Notes: generated by a model from the letters alone, not told the origin. A stretch of 64,000 bases of DNA from RHKX01 sp963743875 (GCA_963743875.1 CAVURM010000001.1:186001-250000); one strand, 5' to 3'. Numbered from the stretch's first letter, positions 50,298 through 59,609 are shown. A program made the numbers and translations.

Positions 50298-51979
50298 GCA
50301 GCGAGACCCCCAACGACAACCGTCCGCGGTCAGCCGCCGTGTTCGACGGTCCCGATCGGGCCCCGGCGCGGGCCTACATGAAGGGGATCGGTTTCGACGA
50401 CGACGCGTTGAAGCGCCCGACGATCGGGATCGCGAACACCTGGATCGAGGCGATGCCCTGCAACTACCACCTGCGCGGCCTCGCCGAGTACATCAAGGAG
50501 GGCGTTCGAGCTGCCGGTGGAACTCCGATGGAGTTCAACACAATCGCGATCTCCGACGGGATCACGATGGGCACGAAGGGCATGAAGAGCTCCCTCGTCA
50601 GCCGTGAGGTGATCGCCGACTCGATCGAGCTGACCGTGCGCGGGTACCAGTTCGATGCCGTGATCGCGCTCGGTGCGTGTGACAAGACCCTGCCGGGCTG
50701 CGTGATGGCGCTCGCCCGTCTCGACATCCCGTCCTTGCTCCTCTACGGCGGCTCGGTTGCACCGGGTCGCTACAAGGGCCGCGACGTGACGATCCTCGAT
50801 GTCTTCGAGGCGGTCGGTGCTCACGCGGCGGGGAACATGACCGACGAGGAGCTGCACGAGCTCGAGGGTGTGGCCAGCCCCGGCGCGGGAGCTTGCGGCG
50901 CCCAGTTCACAGCCAACACGATGGCCTGCGCGTTCGAGGCGCTCGGGATCTCGGTGGGTGGCTCAGCGATGGTTCCGGCCGAGGACGAGGAGAAGGGGAC
51001 GGTCGCCGAGAAGGTCGGCGAGCTGATCATGGGAGTTCTCGCCGCCGATCGACGCCCGAGCAGCATCATCACCCGCGAGTCGCTGGAGAACGCGATCGCC
51101 TGCGTCTGCGCCTCGGGTGGTTCCACCAACGGCGTGCTCCACCTGATGGCCGTCGCGCGGGAGGCCGGCGTGCCCCTGGAGATGGCCGACTTCGAGCAGA
51201 TCTCCCAACGGACGCCGCAGTACGTCGACATGAAGCCGGGCGGCCGCTACGTAGCCAACGACCTCTACCACGCCGGCGGGGTCCCGCTGATCCTGAGCCG
51301 GCTATCGGAGGCGGGGCTGCTGCAGCGGGAGCAGATCACCGTCACCGGCCGCACGATCGGCGCGGAGGCCGACGCGGCCTCCGAAGCGGAGGGGCAGGAC
51401 GTCGTCCGGCCGGTCGACGACCCCGTGAAGGCGAAGGGCGGCCTGGCGATCCTGCACGGCAACCTCGCCCCCGAGGGGGCCGTCGTCAAGGTCGCAGGCA
51501 CCGAGCGCCGCGGCCAGACCGGCCCGGCCCGCGTCTTCGAGTGCGAGGAGGACTGCTTCGCGACGGTCCGGTCCGGCGGGATCAACCCCGGCGACGTGAT
51601 CGTGATCCGCAACGAGGGGCCGGTCGGTGGTCCCGGGATGCGCGAGATGCTCCAGGTGACCGCGGCGATCGTCGGCAGCGGCCACGGCGAGGACGTGGCG
51701 CTGATCACCGACGGGCGCTTCTCCGGTGCGACCAGAGGGTTGATGATCGGCCACGTCGCCCCCGAGGCCGTCAATGGCGGACCGATCGCAGCGATCCAGG
51801 AGGGCGATACGTTGACCATCGACATCGACGCCCGCCGGATCGACGTGGACCTCACCGACGAGCAGATCGCCGAGCGGGTTGCGGCCTACGTACCGCCCGA
51901 GCCGCCGTTCAAGAGCGGCGTGATGGCCAAGTACGCGGCGACCGTCTCGAGCGCCTCCCACGGCGCCATCACCTCCTAG
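50294..51979 (+). CDS. ilvD: Dihydroxy-acid dehydratase
   Basis: The enzyme makes the 2-keto acids of valine and isoleucine by dehydration, using an Fe-S cluster. The 561-residue protein shows GIANTWIEAMPCNYHL, GITMGTKGMKSSLVSREVIADS, GACDKTLPGC, GACGAQFTANTM, CASGGSTNGVLHL, RNEGPVGGPGMREML and ITDGRFSGATRGL. ATG 50294 overlaps the preceding stop; a longer frame upstream is a shadow. No other ilv or leu genes or BCAA leader peptide are visible nearby. Confidence 0.95.
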   Translation: MSSETPNDNRPRSAAVFDGPDRAPARAYMKGIGFDDDALKRPTIGIANTWIEAMPCNYHLRGLAEYIKEGVRAAGGTPMEFNTIAISDGITMGTKGMKSSLVSREVIADSIELTVRGYQFDAVIALGACDKTLPGCVMALARLDIPSLLLYGGSVAPGRYKGRDVTILDVFEAVGAHAAGNMTDEELHELEGVASPGAGACGAQFTANTMACAFEALGISVGGSAMVPAEDEEKGTVAEKVGELIMGVLAADRRPSSIITRESLENAIACVCASGGSTNGVLHLMAVAREAGVPLEMADFEQISQRTPQYVDMKPGGRYVANDLYHAGGVPLILSRLSEAGLLQREQITVTGRTIGAEADAASEAEGQDVVRPVDDPVKAKGGLAILHGNLAPEGAVVKVAGTERRGQTGPARVFECEEDCFATVRSGGINPGDVIVIRNEGPVGGPGMREMLQVTAAIVGSGHGEDVALITDGRFSGATRGLMIGHVAPEAVNGGPIAAIQEGDTLTIDIDARRIDVDLTDEQIAERVAAYVPPEPPFKSGVMAKYAATVSSASHGAITS

Positions 51980-51993
51980 GGGGACTGACGCTG

Positions 51994-52617
51994 GTGGCCG
52001 ACAAGGCGGAGCCGAAGTTCGAAGAACACGATCTCGGGTTCTCCTGGCTCGCCGACGCCGGTGAGTTGATGCAGAGAGCCTGCCACGTCCTCAGGCTGGG
52101 TGATGTCGGGAAGGTCTGGATCGTCGATCCGGTCGACGTACCCGGCCTCGACGACCGGATCGCCGCGGTCGCGCCGGCGGGCGAGATCGCCGGTGTCCTC
52201 CAGCTGCTCGACCGCCACGAACGCGATTGCGCGGCGTTGGCCGACCGTCACGGTGCGCCGCTCCACCGCCTTCCCTTCGACGGCATCGGGGGAACCGACC
52301 TGGAGCCGATCACTGTCGTCAACAACCCCGCCTGGAAGGAGGTGGCCATCTGGTCGGAGTCCGACCGGGCGCTGATCGTCGCCGAGGCCGTCGGCACTGC
52401 CCGCTACTTCCGCGCCGGGGATGAGGAGGTCGGGATCCACCCGATGCTGCGCCTGCTCCCGCCGCGATGCCTCGCCCCGTACGAGCCCGAGCATCTGCTC
52501 ACCGGACACGGCACCGGCATGCACGGCCCCGGCACCGCCGCTGCACTGGCCGATGCTCTGGACGGCTCCCGCCGCCGGCTCCCGCAGGCCTTGATCTCGA
52601 TGATCCGCAGCCGCTAG
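51994..52617 (+). CDS. Metallo-beta-lactamase-like protein lacking metal motif
   Basis: The 207-residue protein has weak MBL-fold character (HVLRLGDVGKVWIVDPVDVPGLDDRI and the end EHLLTGHGTGMHGPGTAAAL). It lacks the HxHxDH metal motif; the matching region reads LDRHERDCAAL. Function is unknown. GTG 51994 lies 14 nt after the ilvD stop with AGGGGG upstream, so it may be in the ilvD operon. It ends next to a strong hairpin. Confidence 0.6.
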   Translation: MADKAEPKFEEHDLGFSWLADAGELMQRACHVLRLGDVGKVWIVDPVDVPGLDDRIAAVAPAGEIAGVLQLLDRHERDCAALADRHGAPLHRLPFDGIGGTDLEPITVVNNPAWKEVAIWSESDRALIVAEAVGTARYFRAGDEEVGIHPMLRLLPPRCLAPYEPEHLLTGHGTGMHGPGTAAALADALDGSRRRLPQALISMIRSR

Positions 52618-52629
52618 CCCGGCCGGTTT

Positions 52630-53675
52630 TCAACGTGCCGAAACGTCCCCCGGGGGGACGTTTCGGCCATCTCGGGTTGAGGCCTCAGGGTCGGTCTCGC
52701 AGAACCGCGCGAGCAGGCGATTGAACCGGGTCGGATGCTCCGCCATCGGAACGTGACCGCAGTCATCGAAGACGACCAGTTCCGAGCCTGGGATTCGTTC
52801 GAGGAAGCCGGCCGCGTCGGCGGCCGGCACAACCAGATCGTCGCGGCCCCAGACGATCAGCGTCGGTACCCGGATTCGCTCGAGCCGATCGAGCAGGTTG
52901 TAGCCGGTCAGGGCGGCCACGGCGGGGACGAACCCGGGAGCGCCGAGCGCCGGGGCCAGGAACTCGACCAGCATCTCCCGCGGCATCCGCTCGGGATGGC
53001 GGATGACCCCGCCGAGGGCCAGCTTGCGCAACCCGGCGCGCTTCATCGACGGCGATGTCGATCCGGCGCAACAGCGGGTTGGCCAGAACGCTCACCCGGG
53101 CGCCGGCCACGACCGGACCCCGCCGCATCGTCGCGTGGCTGATGCCGGCCGACGAAACGAGCACCAGGCGATCGACCCACTCGGGCTCCCCGACGGCGAC
53201 CTCGGCGGCGATGAAGCCGCCCATCGAGTTGCCGACGAGGGTGCAGGTTCCGACTCCGAGCGCCTCGCGGAGCCGGCCCAGCAGCGATCCCGTAGTCGGG
53301 GATCGAGATCGGCCACGGCGGCATCGGACTCGAGCCGAACCCGGGCAGGTCGAAGGCGATCGCACGGTAGCCGAGCTCCGCCATCCGAGGCATGTTCTCG
53401 AGCCAGTTCTGCCAGCAGCCCCCAAGCCCGTGGACGAAGATGATCGTCTCCGGCCCGTCCCCGATCTCGGCGTAGTTGATCGTTGCCTCGCCGACCTCGA
53501 TCGTTCGCAGGTGTTGCTGCCAATCGATTCCCAGCCAGGCGGGCTCGGGGTCGCCGTAGGGATCCTCGCCGTCGGGCGGGGTGACCTCGACCCGCTCGAT
53601 CCGGCGGTAGGGGTAGGTGACGGCTCTCGGCGTCCGCCGGTCCCCCTCGGTGCTTTCGGGTTGCTCAGGGGTCAC
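52630..53675 (-). pseudogene. Alpha/beta hydrolase broken by two frameshifts
   Basis: Three - strand frames join to one alpha/beta hydrolase. Frame A (53675 to about 53288) holds TIIFVHGLGGCWQNWLENMP and AIAFDLPGFGSS. Frame B (about 53287 to 53051) holds the nucleophile elbow GNSMGGFIAAEVA. Frame C (about 53046 to 52630) holds VPTLIVWGRDDLVVP and FDDCGHVPMAEHP. Each join fits an extra base, near 53288 and 53050. A TAATGT -10 element lies 7 nt before GTG 53675, so the promoter is intact. Either real decay or two sequence errors explains this. Confidence 0.75.
52637..52667. terminator. Perfect 13-14-bp hairpin between convergent genes
   Basis: GCCGAAACGTCCC and GGGACGTTTCGGC pair perfectly around a short C/G loop. 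It lies 20 bp after the MBL-like gene stop and overlaps the last codons of the convergent hydrolase reading. It is probably a bidirectional terminator; no clear T-run follows on the + strand. Confidence 0.65.
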
Positions 53676-53682
53676 GCTCCGG

Positions 53683-53688
53683 ACATTA
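53683..53688 (-). promoter_or_regulatory. -10 element of the frameshifted hydrolase
   Basis: TAATGT on the - strand ends 7 nt before GTG 53675. Confidence 0.4.
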
Positions 53689-53763
53689 GACCTGCCGCTG
53701 GCCCGGTGTGGCCCGTGTGAGGCTCGTCCTGATCGGCGGTCGCCGAGGTGCGATCATCCCGCG

Positions 53764-54666
53764 ATGGTTCCCAGGCACACATCGCTCGCCCCCGGGCCCG
53801 ATCGGGCGGAGGAGGGCGGTGAGATCGACGTCTCCGACCGGGAGCGCATGCGCTCGCTTCTGCCCGCGGTCGAGGCCGATCGGCGGATCGACGACTGGGG
53901 CCGCTCCGAACGGATCGAAGGTGCATTCGACGCAACCGTGGTCGAGTTCTTCTACCGCTATTGGTTTCGCTGCGAGGTCGAGGGGATCGAGAACGTGCCC
54001 GCCGATGGAGGCGCTCTGCTCGTCTCCAACCATGCCGGGGCGCTGCCTCCCGACGCCGCCATGATCGGCAAGGCGATCCGCGACGAACATCCCTCGCCGC
54101 GTCCGCTGTATATGACCGTGGAGCATTTCTTCAAGGGCTACCCGGGCTTCTCGACCCTCTTGCCGAAGATCGGCTGCGTTCCGGCGCATCCGGCCAACGT
54201 GCATCGCCTGCTCTACGACGAGCGCCAACTCGTGCTGGTCTTTCCCGAGGGTCGCAAGGGCACCGAGAAGCTCGTCAAGGACCGCTACAAGGTTCAACGC
54301 TTCGGCCGCGGGGGATTCGTCGAGGCGGCGATGCGGGGCGAGGCGAAGCTGATTCCGGTCTGCGTCGTCGGCGCCGAGGAGGCGGCTCCCGTGTTCGCCC
54401 GCTCGCGCCTGCTGCAGAAGGCGACCGGCCTGATCTACTTCCCGCTGACCCCCACGTTCCCGTGGCTCGGCCCGGCCGGGATGCTCGGCTATCTGCCGGC
54501 CAAGTTCAAGATTCGCTTCCTCGAGCCCATCGACACGACTCGCATGGGCTCCGAACCGGCGGAGGACAAGGCCCTCGTGCAGTCGGTCGCCCAGGAGGTC
54601 CGCGCGCGGATCCAGGAGGGCCTGCATGAGATGGTCTCGCGGCGGAAGTCGGTCTGGCTGGGATGA
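53764..54666 (+). CDS. PlsC-like acyltransferase
   Basis: The 300-residue protein is a lysophospholipid-acyltransferase-family enzyme. The motif VSNHAGALPPDAAMIGKAI (Asp six residues after His rather than four) is seen in an actinobacterial branch, and LVLVFPEGRKGTEKL is the phosphate-binding motif. No transmembrane helix is obvious. ATG 53764 is chosen; ORF sequence upstream overlaps the divergent hydrolase. Its stop overlaps the epimerase start. Mycobacteria have a similar adjacent acyltransferase/epimerase pair (Rv0502/Rv0501), which suggests a joint role in envelope lipid metabolism. Confidence 0.8.
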   Translation: MVPRHTSLAPGPDRAEEGGEIDVSDRERMRSLLPAVEADRRIDDWGRSERIEGAFDATVVEFFYRYWFRCEVEGIENVPADGGALLVSNHAGALPPDAAMIGKAIRDEHPSPRPLYMTVEHFFKGYPGFSTLLPKIGCVPAHPANVHRLLYDERQLVLVFPEGRKGTEKLVKDRYKVQRFGRGGFVEAAMRGEAKLIPVCVVGAEEAAPVFARSRLLQKATGLIYFPLTPTFPWLGPAGMLGYLPAKFKIRFLEPIDTTRMGSEPAEDKALVQSVAQEVRARIQEGLHEMVSRRKSVWLG

Positions 54667-55796
54667 GCGCGCCGGAGGCTCAGGTCGTGGTGACCGGCGA
54701 GCGCCAGGCCCGCCGCCGCGTGCTGATTGCGGGGCTCTCGAGCTACTGGGGTGGCAGGTTGGCCCAGGCGCTTGAGTCCTTCGCCGAGGTCGAGGCGATC
54801 GTCGGCGTCGATTCCCGAGATCCAACCACGGAACTCGAACGCACCGAGTTCGTCCGCGTCTCCAACCAGCACGCCCTGATCCAGCGGATCGTCCGCGCGG
54901 CGCGGATCGACACGGTCATCGACGCCCGCCTGGTGGTCGATTCGATCACGACATCGCGTCACGAGGCCCACGAGAGCAACGTGATCGGCACCATGAACCT
55001 GCTCGCAGCCTGCGCCGGCGAGGGCTCGCCGGTTCGCAAGTTCGTCTTCAAGTCATCGGCTCACGTCTACGGGTGTGCTCAGAACGACCCCGCCTTCTTC
55101 ACCGAATCGATGTCGCGTTCCCACCCGCCGACGACGGCGATCGAGCGCGACGTCGTCGAGGCGGAGGCTTCGGTCATCGACTTCGCCTCCAAGCAGCCAA
55201 ACGTCGACGTCACCGTGCTGCGATGCGCCAACGTTCTCGGCCCCGATGTGACGACCTCATTCGGCCGGATGCTCTCGCTACCGCTGGTTCCGATGGTCGT
55301 CGGCTTCGACCCCCGCACCCAGTTCGTCCATGAGGACGACGTCGTGCACGCGCTCGAGCACGCAGCCCTGCACCCGCTACCGGGCGTCTTCAACCTCGCC
55401 GCCGACGGTGTGTTGGCGCTTTCGGAGGTGATCGGGCTGCTCGGCAAGCGCTCGGCGCCTTTGCTGCCGCCGTGGGGAACGGGCCTGTTGGCCGCCCCGC
55501 TGCGGACCCTGGGGCTCAGAATCCCCGATGAAATGCTCAATCAACTCCGCTTCGGGCGAGGCCTCGACAACCGGCGTTACAAGGCGAGCGGGTTCGAGTA
55601 CGGATACACCTCCCGCGAGGCGGTTGCATCGTTCTCCGAGCACCTCCGACTCCAGCCCATTCTTCGCGGGGTCGAGTCGCCGTACACCTACGAGGGCGAG
55701 GTGGAGCGATTCCTCCGTCGCAGTCCGCTCGCTCGGCCGGAAACACCGCCGCCGGGCGAATCGTCGGGTACCGAGGACGAGCCCTTCGGCATCTAG
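54663..55796 (+). CDS. NAD-dependent epimerase/dehydratase-family protein
   Basis: The 377-residue extended SDR has the Rossmann start VLIAGLSSYWGGRLAQAL, FVFKSSAHVYG, VLRCANVLGPDV and TQFVHEDDVVHAL. No clear YxxxK catalytic pair follows the Ser, so catalysis may be altered. The C-terminal 30 residues are Pro/Glu-rich (PLARPETPPPGESSG). It overlaps the acyltransferase gene by ATGA. Substrate is unknown. Confidence 0.8.
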   Translation: MSAPEAQVVVTGERQARRRVLIAGLSSYWGGRLAQALESFAEVEAIVGVDSRDPTTELERTEFVRVSNQHALIQRIVRAARIDTVIDARLVVDSITTSRHEAHESNVIGTMNLLAACAGEGSPVRKFVFKSSAHVYGCAQNDPAFFTESMSRSHPPTTAIERDVVEAEASVIDFASKQPNVDVTVLRCANVLGPDVTTSFGRMLSLPLVPMVVGFDPRTQFVHEDDVVHALEHAALHPLPGVFNLAADGVLALSEVIGLLGKRSAPLLPPWGTGLLAAPLRTLGLRIPDEMLNQLRFGRGLDNRRYKASGFEYGYTSREAVASFSEHLRLQPILRGVESPYTYEGEVERFLRRSPLARPETPPPGESSGTEDEPFGI

Positions 55797-55891
55797 CCCT
55801 CGCGGCGATCGGGCGGTGGCTCGCAAACCGGGTTGCAGTCCAGGCAAGCCCGTTCGTCGAGCCGACGACCTGCTTACACTTCATTATGAGA

Positions 55892-55926
55892 AGCGAGGCA
55901 CGACCGAGTCTTCGGTCGGCCTCGCT
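55892..55926 (+). terminator. 15-bp hairpin before the L,D-transpeptidase gene
   Basis: AGCGAGGC-A-CGACCGA pairs with TCGGTCGGCCTCGCT around the loop GTCT, with a single bulged A. It sits between the epimerase gene and ATG 55940, 12 nt after a TACACT -10 element (55875-55880). It may end epimerase transcription or attenuate the transpeptidase gene. Confidence 0.6.
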
Positions 55927-55939
55927 ATCGATTCTCACC

Positions 55940-56974
55940 ATGGGGCGCAAGGCACAGATCTCAATCGTTGCGGTCGTTTTCACTGCGATCGTCGGAGTGC
56001 TGCTCGTCTACTGGTGGGACTCGACGCAGAAGGACACGATTGCCGAGGGGGTGACGATCGGCGGGGTGGACGTCGGCGGCCTCGACGCGGACGGAGCCCG
56101 GTCGCAGATCGAGACCAACCTGGTCGCACCGCTGAACAAGACGGTGACCGTCAAGTTCGGCGACGAGAAGTTCACGCTGACACCCCACGAAAGCGACGTC
56201 AGTGCCGATGCCGACCGGATGGTCGACGAAGCGATCACCGCCTCCCAGGACGGCGGACTGCCGGCGCGTACCTGGCGCAGCTTGACCGGGGGAGAGATCG
56301 ACGTAGCCATCGAGCCTCGGATCAAGTACGACCAGGATGCAGTCGACCACTTCGTCAACCACATCGAGTCGAACCTCGACCAGGATCCGGTCGATGCGAG
56401 CGTCGACCCCAGCGGCGGTGTGCTGGAGCCGGTTGCAGCCCAGCCCGGTATCAAGGTCAATGACGCACTTCTTCGCAAGGACGTCGACCTGGCTCTCCAG
56501 GATCCCGCCAACCGCACGGTCAAGGCCGAGGTCGAAAAGGTCAAGCCCGAGGTCACGACGTCGGAGGTGGCCGACAAATACCCCACCTACCTGGTGGTCA
56601 ACAGGGCCAACTTCACGCTGACGCTGTACCGGAACCTCGAGCAGGAGGTGCAGTACACGGTCGCGATCGGAGCTCAGGGCTTCGATACCCCCACCGGGCT
56701 GTACCACATCCAGGACAAGCAGGTAGACCCTGTGTGGAACGTTCCCGACTCCGACTGGGCGGGTAGCCTGGCGGGTCAGTCGATCCCCCCGGGACCCGAC
56801 AACCCGCTCAAGGCCCGTTGGATGGGGATCTACAACGGAGCCGGGATTCACGGCACCACGGATACGGCCTCGCTCGGCAGCGCTGCCTCTCACGGCTGCG
56901 TGCGCATGGCGGTGGAGGACGTGATCGACCTCTATGACCGCGTTGACGTCGGCACCCCGATCTACATCGGCTGA
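55940..56974 (+). CDS. L,D-transpeptidase (YkuD domain) with membrane anchor
   Basis: The enzyme forms 3-3 cross-links in peptidoglycan outside the cell. ATG 55940 gives 344 residues: an N-terminal anchor (about 6-26, ISIVAVVFTAIVGVLLVYWW), a PG-binding domain of the type GVTIGGVDVGGLDADGAR, and the YkuD domain with GIHGTTDT and the catalytic SHGCVRM. The alternative start 55886 would place the strong hairpin inside the coding region and a Ser/Arg stretch before the anchor, so I prefer 55940. Confidence 0.9.
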   Translation: MGRKAQISIVAVVFTAIVGVLLVYWWDSTQKDTIAEGVTIGGVDVGGLDADGARSQIETNLVAPLNKTVTVKFGDEKFTLTPHESDVSADADRMVDEAITASQDGGLPARTWRSLTGGEIDVAIEPRIKYDQDAVDHFVNHIESNLDQDPVDASVDPSGGVLEPVAAQPGIKVNDALLRKDVDLALQDPANRTVKAEVEKVKPEVTTSEVADKYPTYLVVNRANFTLTLYRNLEQEVQYTVAIGAQGFDTPTGLYHIQDKQVDPVWNVPDSDWAGSLAGQSIPPGPDNPLKARWMGIYNGAGIHGTTDTASLGSAASHGCVRMAVEDVIDLYDRVDVGTPIYIG

Positions 56975-57065
56975 CCAGCCTCCGCCCGAGTCCCGAATGG
57001 CGGGATTCGATGGCAGGATCGCTGCCAGCGGCAGGGTCGCGGACCCGGAGGGCGAATCGGGGTCC

Positions 57066-57998
57066 ATGCCCGCCGTTCCCGAAGCTGAGTCGATCCCTGC
57101 GATTTCGCCCGCCTGGCAATCGGCGCTGATCGGCTATGAGCGCGAGCTCACGGCCAGGCAGCTCTCTCCCCACACCCTGCGCGCCTACTCCAACGACCTC
57201 GAGGAGCTGGCTGCCTGGGCGACGGAGTCGGGAATCAGCGACCCGCGCGAGCTCACGTATCGTCGCCTCCGCGGCTACGCGGCGGTACTGGCCGGCCGGG
57301 GACTCGAGCGATCCAGCGTCGGGCGAAAGCTCGCTGCCGCGCGAGGCCTCTTCGGCTTTCTCACCCGATCGGGCTCCGCCGCTCACAACCCGGCGGAGCT
57401 CCTGCCCAATCCGAAATCGACGTCGCGCCTTCCTCGCGTCCTCGATCGCGACCAGGCCCGGGATCTCCTGGAGCGAATCCCCGCCGGCACGCCGCTGGAG
57501 GCGCGCGACCGAGCGATGCTCGAGCTTGCCTACTCGTCGGGCCTGCGCTGCTCCGAGCTCGTCGGTCTCAACCTCGACTCGATCGACTTCGACTCCGAGA
57601 CCGTTCGGGTGCGAGGCAAGGGCGACAAGGAGCGGATCGTGCCCCTTGGCGAGCCGGCACAGCGCGCGGTCTCCCGCTACGTGGAGCGATTCCGCCCGGC
57701 ACTGGTCGACGACGCCCGAGAGGCTGCCCTGCTGATCTCCAAGAGCGGCAGGCGACTTTCGCCCTCGGATGTGACCAGGCGCCTGGGCCGCTGGGTCAAT
57801 GAGGCGGCGATAGCCGGGAGGGTCTCACCTCACGCTCTCCGCCATTCGTTCGCGACCCACATGCTCGAGGGCGGGGCGGATCTGCGCTCGATCCAAGAGC
57901 TGCTCGGCCACGCGAGCATCTCGACTACGCAGGTCTATACGAGGGTCGAACCGAGTCGGCTGCGCGAGGCCTATGCGGGCGCTCATCCGCGTGCTTGA
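57066..57998 (+). CDS. Tyrosine recombinase XerC/XerD
   Basis: The recombinase resolves chromosome dimers at dif. The 310-residue protein has the SAM-like N domain (YERELTARQLSPHTLRAYSNDL) and the catalytic residues Arg in SGLRCSELVGL, Lys in RGKGDKERIVPLG, HALRHSFATHML, GHASISTT and the nucleophile Tyr in VYTRV. Upstream in-frame ATG 56997 would add a low-complexity stretch. Its chromosomal core context suggests XerC/D rather than a phage integrase; whether C or D is not clear. Confidence 0.9.
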   Translation: MPAVPEAESIPAISPAWQSALIGYERELTARQLSPHTLRAYSNDLEELAAWATESGISDPRELTYRRLRGYAAVLAGRGLERSSVGRKLAAARGLFGFLTRSGSAAHNPAELLPNPKSTSRLPRVLDRDQARDLLERIPAGTPLEARDRAMLELAYSSGLRCSELVGLNLDSIDFDSETVRVRGKGDKERIVPLGEPAQRAVSRYVERFRPALVDDAREAALLISKSGRRLSPSDVTRRLGRWVNEAAIAGRVSPHALRHSFATHMLEGGADLRSIQELLGHASISTTQVYTRVEPSRLREAYAGAHPRA

Positions 57999-58040
57999 GC
58001 CAACCTGGACTAACGTATGACTTGCCAAGGAGAGGTCTGA

Positions 58041-58817
58041 ATGGAAACCAACGTCAAAGCAGTGGAATTGAAGGAGCTTTGGCGTCGCTGTAAGGAGGAC
58101 GGCGACGAGCGGGCGCGCGAGCGCCTCGTGGTCGCCTACTCGCCGCTCGTCAAGTACGTCGCCGGTCGCATGGCCTCCGGCCTGCCCTCCCACGTCGAGG
58201 AGGGAGACCTGATCTCCTACGGGCTGATCGGGCTGATCGGATCGATCGAGCGCTACGACCTCGAGCGCGAGATCAAGTTCGAGACCTTCGCCGTTTCCCG
58301 CATCCGCGGCGCCATCATCGACGAGCTCCGCTCGCTGGATTGGGTTCCGCGCTCGGTCCGGGCCAAGGCTCGCGACGTCGAGAAGATCCACTCCCAGCTC
58401 GAGAACAAGCTCGGTCGTGCCCCGAGCGAGGAGGAGATGGCGGAGAAGCTCGGCGTCTCCGTGGACGATTTCCGGACGACGCTGCTCGAGATCGCCAACT
58501 CCTCGGTCCTCGCCCTGGACGACCTCTGGACCGTCTCGGACTCCGACGGTGGTCAGGTCTCGCTGCTGGACACGATCCGCGACCCCAATGCGGTCGATCC
58601 CGAGGAGGCGATCGACACGGTTGAGCTCAAGGATCGGCTCGCCGACGCGATCGAGTCCCTGCCGGATCGCGAGCGCCTCGTCATCGCCCTCTACTACTAC
58701 GAGACCCTCACCCTTCGGGAGATCGGCGACGTCCTCGGCGTCACCGAGTCGCGCGTGTCCCAGCTTCACACCAAGGCTGTCCTCGGCATGCGGTCGCACC
58801 TCGCGAACGCCGCCTGA
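58041..58817 (+). CDS. RNA polymerase sigma factor, WhiG/FliA family
   Basis: The 258-residue sigma-70-family factor has region 2 (EEGDLISYGLIGLIGSIERYD, IKFETFAVSRIRGAIIDELR), region 3 (GRAPSEEEMAEKLGVSV) and region 4 (LREIGDVLGVTESRVSQLHTKAV). It lacks region 1 and matches FliA/WhiG, which control flagellar or sporulation genes. A strong Shine-Dalgarno AAGGAGAGG lies 5 nt before the ATG; a TAACGT element (58011-58016) could be the -10. Neither motility nor sporulation genes are in the window, so the regulon is unknown. Confidence 0.9.
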   Translation: METNVKAVELKELWRRCKEDGDERARERLVVAYSPLVKYVAGRMASGLPSHVEEGDLISYGLIGLIGSIERYDLEREIKFETFAVSRIRGAIIDELRSLDWVPRSVRAKARDVEKIHSQLENKLGRAPSEEEMAEKLGVSVDDFRTTLLEIANSSVLALDDLWTVSDSDGGQVSLLDTIRDPNAVDPEEAIDTVELKDRLADAIESLPDRERLVIALYYYETLTLREIGDVLGVTESRVSQLHTKAVLGMRSHLANAA

Positions 58818-58881
58818 GGGCGTCGGCCCGGAACGGCTCGCAGTATCGATGCGGGCTCCGGGCTCACACTTCGCCTTGCCC

Positions 58882-58887
58882 TAACCT
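58882..58887 (+). promoter_or_regulatory. -10 element of the Cys-protein gene and rnhA
   Basis: TAACCT ends 8 nt before ATG 58896. Confidence 0.45.
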
Positions 58888-58895
58888 GCCTCCCG

Positions 58896-59609
58896 ATGTC
58901 AGAAGAGCCACATGTCGACCCCTCCTGCGCGGTCTGCGAGCGTCGCCTCCTGCCCGGGGAGCGTCCGATTCGCTTCGTGACCAGGGATGGCCCCGAGGTC
59001 GACGTCTGCGAGCTCTGCAAGCCTCGGGCGGAGGCCGCCGGATGGCTGCGGCCCGAGGAGATCGAACCGACCGCCGCCGGTGCGCCGAGCCGAGAGCGTC
59101 GGCGGCCGCGGGGGGCACAGGTCTTCGGCGGACTCCTCTCGCGCCGAGGACAGCCCACCGGCGAACCGGAACCGGAGTCAGCCCGTCGCCTGGATTCGAC
59201 CCTCGATGACAGGAGCGGGCCCAGCCTGCCGGTCCCGACCCACGGGACCCCCGGGACTTCCCCCGGCGCGTCGGGCGGGTCGGTGGTCGATGCCCTCTAT
59301 GCCTTCAACAACTCCAACCATCGGCGGACCGTTGCCGGGCTGACCCGGACGCTCGGCCCACCGCGGGCTACCGCGATCGCGATCTCGACCTCCGACGGGA
59401 ATCCCGGCGTTCGCCTGACGATCGCCTGGGAGCTCACCTGGTATCAGTGGGAGGTGTCTCCGAGCGGGCACGGGTTCGACGTTCGCGAGTCCGGCAAGGG
59501 GGAGACCCTCGATCAGCTTCGGCCCACCGATAGAACCTGGAACCTGATGGTCGACGCCGACGGCACTCTGCAACAGCGGACCTCCTCCGCCGCGGTGGAC
59601 GGAGAGTGA
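58896..59609 (+). CDS. Zinc-finger-like protein of unknown function
   Basis: The 237-residue protein has an N-terminal cysteine module (SCAVCERR and VCELCKP), a basic linker with Pro (about 50-120) and a C-terminal conserved-looking part (VVDALYAFNNSNHRRTVAGL, WELTWYQWEVSP). I do not recognise a family. It is expressed from a near-leaderless promoter and overlaps rnhA by GTGA, which suggests a link with nucleic acid metabolism. Confidence 0.6.
   Translation: MSEEPHVDPSCAVCERRLLPGERPIRFVTRDGPEVDVCELCKPRAEAAGWLRPEEIEPTAAGAPSRERRRPRGAQVFGGLLSRRGQPTGEPEPESARRLDSTLDDRSGPSLPVPTHGTPGTSPGASGGSVVDALYAFNNSNHRRTVAGLTRTLGPPRATAIAISTSDGNPGVRLTIAWELTWYQWEVSPSGHGFDVRESGKGETLDQLRPTDRTWNLMVDADGTLQQRTSSAAVDGE

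Noticed and set aside
57066..57998. XerC/D-like gene as a phage integrase
   Set aside because: It lies among conserved housekeeping genes with no tRNA or att repeat at its side; XerC/D is the simpler reading.
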